Of a stretch of 64,000 nucleotides of DNA, positions 34,023 through 41,747 are shown piece after piece (position 1 is the first letter of the stretch; every line of letters starts with the position of its first letter). A program made the position numbers and the translations under genes. The stretch is taken from assembly GCA_030737835.1 (NCBI GenBank), contig JAUJYN010000014.1:720819-784818 (forward strand), read 5' to 3'. Origin of the DNA: Acorus gramineus (Eukaryota > Streptophyta > Magnoliopsida > Acorales > Acoraceae). Below the pieces are notes generated by a model that saw only the letters and a program-made list of their open reading frames with translations, was not told where the DNA came from and made no database searches.

Positions 34023-34401
34023 TGTTATATATGTGTCACTTTTAACCTGCTGGTAACCGTTGGAGCGTTCTGGCAGTTTTTTTTTCCGTTTTCGATCGGA
34101 ACCGTTAATTTTTGGACTGTTAGCTATCGTCCTGAGTTAGAGGACTCCGATTGGAAATCTAACTGCATATTTGGTGTCCTGGTGCCATTTTAGGCCTCTC
34201 ACGAAAATTTCATCGAATTCCGGCAACGTTCCCGAAATTTCGCAGTTCCGGGGCGTATCTGGGTTTTTAAGTGACTTGGTATAAATAGTGGGTGAGAAAA
34301 TATCTTATGTCACTATTCATCATCCCTCTCTCCTCCCTCTCTCTTTTTCTCCCATTTGAAGCCCTTAGAGCCCTCAAAGCTTAAAACCTAAAGCACAAGA
34401 A

Positions 34402-34426
34402 GTGTAGATCGGGTCCCGATCTACAC
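34402..34426. other. Leader palindrome
   Basis: Perfect inverted repeat GTGTAGATCGGG/CCCGATCTACAC around one base, about 100 nt downstream of the TATA box. Present in all A copies that include this region: 1628, 7215, 28169, 42147 (one end altered), 47437, 50115, 56851 (one substitution), 61546; shortened at 16719. In RNA it would fold as 11 bp with a 3-nt loop. Confidence 0.9.
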
Positions 34427-34591
34427 CCCGGTGCCTTTAAATCCCGATTCCGGCGATCCTAGCCTCCCCATCCACCCTCTCTTCTCCTCTGATCGGGGCT
34501 GTTTCGAAGGCCGAGTGAGATCCGGGCGGTGGAAGCCCTTGGGGAAAGGTTTCGGCGCACGGAGAGCGTCCGGACTTCCCTTCCTCCCTTG

Positions 34592-35855
34592 GTAAGCCCT
34601 ATTTTCCTCTTTTCTTGTTTAGATGGATGTTAGGAGGTGGGAAATGAGGTTGGGTGGTGGTCGGAGGCGGTGGGTGGCCGTCGGAGGGCTGAGGTGGTGG
34701 TCGGAGGCCGTGAGTGGCCGGTGGTGGTGAGTGGGTGCTAGGGTAGGGCAGCTAGGCTGCTCGGGTAAGTGGGGTGGCTGTCCCGGGAGCGCTGGCAGCA
34801 GGAGCAGCAGCATGGGGCACCAGATGGCCGGGCGCGCGGGTGCGTGCGCGCTGGCGTGCGCGCGGCGTGAGCTCTGGTGGTGCTGCAGGCGTTGGGCGTG
34901 CTGGGCGAGCGGGGGTGCTGAGTGCTGGCTAGCTGGGTAGGCTGGGAGCAGGTGCACCAGTTTGCTGGGCGCGCGAGCGCGTGCGCGCGCGGGCGTGCGC
35001 TCGGGGGGTGCAGGGAGAGGCGTGCGGAGCAGGTTGACTGGGCTGTGCGCGCTGGCAGGCCGGGCGAGCAGGCAGGGCGCGCAGGCGAGCAGGGCAGGGG
35101 CGCTCGGGCATCAGGCGGGCAGTGCCCCGGGCGTGCAGGCGAGCGGTGCTCGGGCCACTCGGCGACACGCGCAGGCAGGCAACGCGGGCAGCAGCGCGGG
35201 CAGGCTGGCAGGCGCGCGGGGCGCGTGCTGCCAGGCGCGCTGGGCGCTTGTTGAGCGGGCGTGCGCGTGGACGCTGGGTGAGGGTCCCGGATGCTGGGCG
35301 CTGAGCGCTGGGCGCTGGGTCGCGGGTACCGGGTGCTGGCCGATGGTGCTGGGCGCTGGGCGCTGGGGCGTTGGGCGCTGGGCACCGCTGCGGGGCGTCG
35401 TGCAGGGTGCGCGCGGGGCGCGGCGAGGTGGCTAGTGGTGCGCGCGGGGTGCGTGCGGGGCGGAGCTGGCGGTGCGCGCGGGGCGGAGCTGGCGGTGAGC
35501 GCGGGGGTGCGGCGTGTTCGCGTGGTGTGCGCGGGGGTGCGCGCGGGCTGCTGCGGCGGGGCGCAGTGGGCGGCGGCGCACCGGGTGGCTCGGCTGCGGG
35601 TCCAAGGCGGCGGGCAGGGGCCCGGCGGCGCCTGGGCGCGCGGGCTGAGGGGCGGCGGCACACCCGAGGGGTCGGGTGGCCGTGCGGGTGGTTGCCGGTG
35701 GTGCGGGAGTGAGCCGGAGTGCTCGGGCTAACGTGCGTACGTGCCGTATGTACGTTTGCCCGAGTATGGGGTATTTTTAGAGTATGTTTAATGTATTTTT
35801 GGGTATTTTGGGGTAATTGTGGATTTTACTCACCATATAAATGCCTGTCTTGCAG
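34592..35855 (+). other. Putative LTR intron 1 with CpG-rich block
   Basis: Donor CCTTG/GTAAGC and acceptor TGTCTTGCAG/ATCTTG. The interior from about 34840 to 35720 is extremely GC- and CpG-rich, with runs such as GCGCGCGGGTGCGTGCGCGC. Borders are kept in copies at 7406-8796, 28359-29562, 42338-43579, 47627-48503, 50307-51578, 57042-58248 and 61736-62619. Function as an intron is inferred. Confidence 0.5.
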
Positions 35856-35891
35856 ATCTTGACGGACGGTCGCGCGACGACCCGATCTCTG
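35856..35891 (+). other. Putative 36-nt mini-exon in the LTR
   Basis: Lies between the intron 1 acceptor and the intron 2 donor and contains GACGGACGGTCGCGCGACGA, among the best conserved bases of the LTR in families A and B. Length is 36 nt in some copies and 37 in others (an extra C in the CGACCCC run at 29586, 43606 and 51601), so a conserved reading frame is unlikely. Confidence 0.45.
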
Positions 35892-37147
35892 GTGAGTGGG
35901 ACAATCCAACCCAGTAGAGAGGTGTTATACGCACTTGGGCGTATACCGACCTCTCCTGGGGCACCATGGATAAATATTGGCATGTGTAATATGTATATCA
36001 TGCGAGCATGATTTAATTGTAGAATGCATGTTACCCTAGACTTTGCATGTTAGGGACTTGCACCCTTAGGAAATGTGTATGAGCCATGCAGCATGTCCCC
36101 TGGTTCCATGTTAGGAAGCCCGACCGATGCATGTGCCCTACTAGTTTATTTATTAAATTAAATGCTAGTATTTTGTTAAATTGCATGTTATAATGAATAT
36201 TATAGGGGGGGGCCTTGCGAGGACAGCGGTGAGACCCGGGTTAGGGTACACCGTGTTCCTTGTTTGGTTGTCGGGGTGTCCTATAACGGGAACTCACGCT
36301 GCCCTCCCGAGTTTCTTTCCCCAACGATATTCCACCCTGTTATAACCTTATGCATGTTCCCCGCATCATAGTTATGCGCCCTGGTGGGTTCTGAGGAATT
36401 CAGAACAGTTAGTGTTGTTATGATGTGTTGTCTGCGGATCCGAGTGGATCATATGCGATGGATAGGCTGTTCTGTCCCCTTCGTTGGATCCGGTAGAGAC
36501 TGCCCCAGCGTTAGAAAGGTCGTCCCTTCCAAGGGTTCCCATCAGTAGGCACCTCCTGATTTGGTTTCGGACTGGGCCGAAGTTGTGGGTAAAAACCAAG
36601 CGGCCTACGGAGTGGAGGAGAGACTATCGGTGGACCAAGGGTGACCAACAGCCTAGTCAGTCCCAAGAGCCTATGTCACCCGTTGTAGGGTGAGGGTGTG
36701 GGTGTAGTGGGTTGGCGATGAGCGACCCGCTGGATTTGTCAATGGATGATTGTCAGTCCCAATATCCTATGTCACTCCTGTTGAGGGGTGAGGGTGAGGG
36801 TGTAGTAGGTTGGCGATAGCGACCTGCTGGATTGGTGTAGTAAGTCCCAATATCCTTGGTCACCCATTGAGGGTGAGGGTGAGGGTGTAGCGGGTTGGCG
36901 GAAGCGACCCGCTGGTTTTGTGTTGATTAGTCCCAATAACCTTGGTCACCCATTGAGGGTGAGGGTGAGGGTGTAGTGGGTTGGCGTTAGCGACCCACTA
37001 GTTTGAGGAATTGTTGTTATTTGTGGCTATGGTAATGTGGTTGTGGATGTTAAAGATTATCTGGTTGTGGTCAATATTGTCTGTGATGCATGGGTTGTGC
37101 CGTTCACTGAGCGTGTGGCTCACCCCTCGCATAATATCTTTCTACAG
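35892..37147 (+). other. Putative LTR intron 2
   Basis: Donor CTG/GTGAGTGGG and acceptor TTTCTACAG/TGTCATC. It contains the minisatellite, and near its 3' end TTCACTGAGCGTGTGGCTCA, which offers plausible branch points. Equivalents: 8833-10076, 20609-21759, 43616-44872, 48540-49685, 51616-52869, 58285-59531, 62656-63806. In 29600-30854 and 13960-15213 (minus) the donor is GTCAGT. Confidence 0.5.
36656..37003 (+). repeat. LTR minisatellite, four units (3' LTR)
   Basis: Four units of about 85-95 bp. Stems in order: GTGGGT/ACCCGC (one wobble), GTAGGT/ACCTGC (one wobble), GCGGGT/ACCCGC, GTGGGT/ACCCAC. Each is preceded by three GGG runs spaced by TGA or TGT. Confidence 0.88.
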
Positions 37148-37546
37148 TGTCATCTGAGTCGGATCTGGAGGAGGAGCTCCCCGAGGGACTTCATCAGTAG
37201 CGGAGTAGCGCCACGTCCCGCGAGTTTCTGAGACTATCAGCATCCCTTGAGCTTGTATGTACTATTTTCCGTGCATGGGCACGCGTTGGTGTTGTATTTG
37301 GACGTCTTTGTATGTATATTTGCTCTCACAGGACATGTGATTATGTATGGAGTCTGTAGTGTGTTTTGATTACAGATTCAGTCTTTAGTTATCCGCATTT
37401 GGTGTATATATCATGTCAGCCCTGTTTTTGTTGTCTGTGTGTCATTCTGGTTGCTTGTGTATGATATATTATTGACCTCCTGTGTAGATTCTGATATTAT
37501 ATATACACTTGCCGCGTCTCGGGGACGCCCGGGGCGTGACATTATG

Positions 37547-37925
37547 TATTATAAAATTTAAATTCAAAAATAAAAAATTGATTTTATATCTACTATATAT
37601 CCCAATATTATTCAAATCTTATCTAGGTTAATTATAAAATTTTAAATATAAATCTTGTTAGATAGATTAGATTCTAAAAAAAAGAAAATCCATTAAACCT
37701 TGTGTATTATTAAATAAATTTTAAAATTCAAATAAATATATGTAAAAGTAATTAATCATTTGTTTAAAGGATAAAAATGGAAATGAAAATAGTGGGTCAG
37801 AATCTTTTTAATAAGTAAGTTAAGTAAGTAATAGATAATAGATAATAGATTTTTTAGTTTAGTAAGATCCAATATTATCTATAACTATTTTGAATTTAAA
37901 ATATTAAAGAACTTATTATTTAGAA
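37547..37925. other. AT-rich filler
   Basis: AT-rich DNA with a decayed copy (from about 37754) of the TTTAAAGGATAAAAANGGAAATGAAAAT repeat found again at 38458 and 40347-40765. No gene signal. Confidence 0.6.
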
Positions 37926-37934
37926 TTTAAAATA

Positions 37935-38209
37935 GGGTTTTTTTATTTTTAAGTCCCCATAAACTATATGATTTAGTTATCGATCCCTCACTTCTTCATA
38001 TTTCGGTTTATGTCCCCAGATTTAAATGATATGTTCATTTTAGTCCCTCCAAAAAACTAAAAACAATTCAAATAAATTAGGGATAGGTCCCTCCAAGGGA
38101 CTAATAAGAAACATACTCTTTAAATCTAGGTACTTAAACCGAAATATGATGAAGTGAGTGATCGATCACTAAATCATATAGTTCACAGAGACCTAAAAAT
38201 AAAAAGCCC
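37935..38209. mobile_element. Mutator-type MITE with 9-bp TSD
   Basis: 275-bp element with long inverted arms (GGGTTTTTTTATTTTTAAGTCCC at the left, the reverse of AGACCTAAAAATAAAAAGCCC at the right) that cover most of its length. It is flanked by TTTAAAATA at 37926-37934 and 38210-38218. A 9-bp TSD with long TIRs indicates the Mutator superfamily. No coding capacity. A relative lies at 41692-45442. Confidence 0.88.
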
Positions 38210-38576
38210 TTTAAAATAATGAATATCTTTAATTTTGAATTAATATAATTTCATGATATAATAAAATAAATCTGATTTATAAATATTAAAATATATTTAT
38301 GATTTATAAAAATCTAATTTGTTATCTTAAATTTCAAATAAATATGATATAATAATTACCATATATGAATGAGGGGGTAAAAAAATGAAAAATTTGTATC
38401 TCATTTATCTAAACCTGATATATGAAAATTTAAAATTTTGAATTAATAGGATATAAGTAATTAAAAAATTTAAGGAAGGATAAAAAGGGAAATGAAAATT
38501 CTTATAATCCATGTATATCCATCATGTGTTTATTCATTATATATTTTAAATTTTTAAATTTTAAATAAATAAATAA

Positions 38577-38580
<4 letters not shown>
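38210..38580. other. AT-rich filler
   Basis: AT-rich sequence with another copy of the GGATAAAAAGGGAAATGAAAAT repeat (about 38480). It leads into the (AT)n tract; no gene is seen. Confidence 0.6.

Positions 38581-38633
<53 letters not shown>
38581..38633. repeat. (AT)n microsatellite, left of the foldback element
   Basis: About 26 AT repeats directly abutting the foldback element; the matching tract continues at 40304-40346, as expected for insertion into (AT)n. Confidence 0.9.
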
Positions 38634-38636
<3 letters not shown>

Positions 38637-40300
38637 GAGCGATGGGGTGCGGTCGTGCGACCGTGCACCCCATCGTGCGCCCATGTTCTCAGCCGTCCGA
38701 TCGCTGATCTCGCGATCGGACGGCTGTTGATGTTTTTATTTAAAAAAAAAAATCGGTTCGTTGGGGACCCCGTGACCCCCCAAACCCCAAAGACTCTCCC
38801 CGTTTCTCTCTCCTCTCATTCTTCTCATCTTCTCTTCTACTCAAACAACAACAGGAAAAAAAAAAGAAAAAAAAAAGGGGAGCACCACCTGTTGTGCCCT
38901 CATCCACTAGGCCACGCCCACCCCTCCCCGTGCTCGATGACCACCGGTCACCCCCTCCATCACCTCTTCTCCTCATGCGGCACCCCGTCTCAACACCGTG
39001 CGTCTGTGCTTGTGACCGTCCTCATCACCATCCTTGACCCCGCACCGTCGCCGTCACCGTCCCTATCCCCGCAAAACATTCAATGTGAGTATTTCCTTTA
39101 ACTTGCCTTGTATTTCATTATCTAGGGCTTTTGGTTTTGATTTGATTTGTTGATTGATTATTTAGGGTTTTCATTTTTTAAAAAAGGGTTTGTTAGTCTG
39201 TTAGTTTTAAGGGTTTATATTTTATTTATTTTTTTCATGAAATTGGTTTATGCAATGGAAAGCCTTTTAAAGGGTTTTTTTTTTTTTTTTATGTTGTGCT
39301 TAGACTAGGTTGGAGTCCTTAAGATTTGAGGATCACTTGATGATGAAATTGTTGAGGATAGAGAGTCTCTAAAATCTACACATAAATCTCATCTCAATTG
39401 GAAAAATCAATGTCACAGTCAGACTTTCTTCTTCTTGTTTTTTTTTTTTTCATGAATGTTGCAATTGGGATTTAAACCTATGCCTAATCTAAGCTCTACA
39501 TAAAACATCAAAACAAGATCATGCACAAGGACTAATTTTACCATTTCAGCACTAATCTTAAAACCATACAATGACTCTCTATCCTCAACAATTTCATCAA
39601 GTGATCCTCAAATCTTAAGGACTCCAACCTAGTCTAAGCACAACATAAAAAAAAAAAAAACCCTTTAAAAGGCTTTCCATTGCATAAACCAATTTCATGA
39701 AAAAAATAAATAAAATATAAACCCTTAAAACTAACAGACTAACAAACCCTTTTTTAAAAAATGAAAACCCTAAATAATCAATCAACAAATCAAATCAAAA
39801 CCAAAAGCCCTAGATAATGAAATACAAGGCAAGTTAAAGGAAATACTCACATTGAATGTTTTGCGGGGATAGGGACGGTGACGGCGACGGTGCGGGGTCG
39901 AGGATGGTGATGAGGACGGTCACAGGCACAGACGCACGGTGTTGAGACGGGGTGCTGCATGAGGAGAAGAGGTGATGGAGGGGGTGGCCGGTGGTCGTCA
40001 AGCACGGGGAGGGGTAGGCGTGGCCTAGTGGATGAGGGCACAACAGGTGGTGCTCCCCTTTTTTTTTTCTTTTTTTTTTCCCTGTTGTTGTTTGAGTAGA
40101 TGAGAAGATGAGAAGAATGAGAGGAGAGAGAAACGGGGAGAGTCTTTGGGGTTTGGGGGGTCACGGGGTCCCCAACGAACCGATTTCTTAAAAAAAAAAA
40201 AAAACATCAACAGCCATCCGATCGCGAGATCAGCGATCAGACGGCTGAGAACATGGGCGCACGATGAGGTGCACGGTCGCACGACTGCACCCCATCGCCT

Positions 40301-40303
<3 letters not shown>
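38634..40303. mobile_element. Foldback element with ~730-bp arms inserted in (AT)n
   Basis: Left arm 38634-39367 and right arm 39573-40303 are near-identical inverted copies around a 205-bp centre. Each tip carries a small palindrome (GATGGGGTGC...GCACCCCATC) and the motif GATCGCTGATCTCGCGATC. The arms look like the 5' part of a gene: a CT-rich stretch, a GC-rich stretch of about 200 bp, then CAAT/GTGAGT resembling a splice donor and an intron-like T-rich region. No transposase is present. Foldback MULE-type elements that target (TA)n are known in plants, but I cannot assign this one firmly. Frames in the arms are mirror copies and not called genes. Confidence 0.82.

Positions 40304-40346
<43 letters not shown>
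40304..40346. repeat. (AT)n microsatellite, right of the foldback element
   Basis: Continues the AT tract interrupted by the foldback element. Confidence 0.9.
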
Positions 40347-40349
<3 letters not shown>

Positions 40350-40463
40350 ATCAATTGTTTAAAGGATAAAAAGGGAAATGAAAATACTGGGTCAGAATCT
40401 TTTTAATAAGTAAGTAATAAATATATCCATCATGTGTTTATCCATTATATATATATATATTTT

Positions 40464-40506
<43 letters not shown>

Positions 40507-40765
40507 CAATTATTTAAAGCATAAAAAGAGAAATGAAAATACTGGGTCAGAATCCTTTTTATAAGTAAGTGATAGATATATCCATCATGTGTTTATCCAT
40601 TATATATTTTAAAATTTTAAATTTTAAATAAATACATATATATATATATATATATATATATTAGTAATTAATCAATTGTTTAAAGGATAAAAAGGAAAAT
40701 GAAAATACTGGGTCAAAATCCTTTTAATAAGTAAGTAATAGATATATTAACCATTTTTTTATTTT
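40347..40765 (+). repeat. Tandem repeat of ~155 bp with embedded (AT)n
   Basis: Three units beginning AATCAATT(G/A)TTTAAAG, each with GAAATGAAAATACTGGGTCA and ATATATCCATCATGTG-type segments separated by AT runs (about 40347, 40503, 40667). Related single copies lie at 37754 and 38458. No gene. Confidence 0.75.
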
Positions 40766-40837
40766 CAAAATTCAAAATACATATAGATAAAAGTAGATAT
40801 TGAAAAACAAAAAAATCAATTTTAATTATTTTCAAAT

Positions 40838-40868
<31 letters not shown>

Positions 40869-41691
40869 ACCAATTTTTAATTTTTAGAGATTCAAAATGC
40901 AAATAGATAAAAGTAGATATTGAAAAACAAAAAAATCTGTTTTAATTATTTTTGAATTTAAAATAATTAAAATTTTCAATTCAAAAAATCATTTTATTGA
41001 GAGTAATATGGTTTTTTATATTTCTAGATAAAAATGAATCATAAGAAACAAAAAAAAAAAGTTGGGTTATATCGATATAAGAAAATCATTTATTTCAGAT
41101 GAGACAGATCCAAAAAAAATATAAATGCCCAAACTCTCATATTCAATGTCCTTAGAAGATTATTTTCTATGTTTCATTTATTAATTTTTTTGTTTATCTT
41201 TGGATATGTTTCAATAATATTTAAAATAAAATATTTTGATTTTTTTTCTAATAATTGTTCGGAAGGACGATGAATGTGTTTCATTTTTAAAATAATTTAA
41301 TTTTAATTTGAATATTCTAATCATTTGTTTTAATGAATTTTTTTTATTTCAAAATAATTGAATTATACATATAAAATTTCTCTTCTGGAGGCTAATCAAA
41401 AGAGTAAGATATTCTTTTTAATTATTTTTGTAATTTATTTTTAATATCTAAGTATTGATTTTCTGATGTATTGTTCTTTGTAATATTATATTTTTTAAAA
41501 AAACTATACATAATATTCTATATACTTGTTAGAAGTACATAGGAATACATATCTATTACTTTATTTAATCATTCTTATTCTTCATTTCTTTGGAATATGA
41601 TTTTTATATTTTTTATGGTTTATTTTGTTTAGATTAAAGATTATATTTTTTGTTTGTTTTTAATAATTATGTTTTGTGTTTTATTAAATAA
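40766..41691. other. AT-rich filler with a direct repeat and a (CA)n tract
   Basis: A 70-100 bp segment (ATAGATAAAAGTAGATATTG...) occurs at about 40782 and 40901, separated by (CA)12 at 40838-40861. The rest is AT-rich with no gene-like signal. Confidence 0.6.
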
Positions 41692-41747
41692 AAGAGTTTT
41701 TATTTTTAAATCCCCATAAACCATGTGATTTAGTGATCGATCATTCA

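Larger units (their letters stand above)
27782..37541 (+). mobile_element. Internally deleted Ty3/gypsy chromovirus (Tekay/Del-like), family A
   Basis: 9760-bp element with two LTRs, TSD TTATG, a PBS matching initiator Met-tRNA, gag, scraps of pol, a chromodomain remnant and a PPT. The internal region is only 2778 bp, so protease, most of reverse transcriptase, RNase H and the integrase core are gone; it cannot be autonomous. Lineage call: LTRs of about 3.5 kb, iMet PBS, a gag with a C-terminal CCHC knuckle, and a DRRVRRL...LVEVRW chromodomain-like end are usual for the Tekay/Del clade of chromoviruses. It is the only copy in the window that has not collapsed to a solo LTR, apart from those cut by the edges. 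Confidence 0.93.
34023..37541 (+). repeat. 3' LTR of the chromovirus element
   Basis: 3519 bp, TGTTATATATG to GGGGCGTGACA, followed by TSD TTATG (37542-37546). Best copy for reading the architecture: TATA 34280-34288; palindrome 34402-34426; exon-like leader to 34591; intron 1 34592-35855; 36-nt mini-exon 35856-35891; intron 2 35892-37147; minisatellite 36656-37003; 3' exon-like part 37148-37541. The 3' terminus carries a near-palindrome GCGTCTC-G-GGGACGC. Confidence 0.94.

Noticed and set aside
35856-35891. Protein-coding interpretation of the spliced LTR exons
   Set aside because: The mini-exon is 36 nt in some copies and 37 in others, and leader frames contain stops in some copies. Splice borders are conserved but the frame is not.
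36656-37003. Telomere-like or CRISPR-like array
   Set aside because: The GGGTGA repeats are not the plant telomere repeat, and units are contiguous without unique spacers. It is an LTR minisatellite in a eukaryotic genome.
38655-39101. Candidate gene in the foldback left arm (and its mirror at 39834-40354)
   Set aside because: It is part of a transposon arm with an identical inverted copy. It may be a captured gene fragment but has no complete exon structure.
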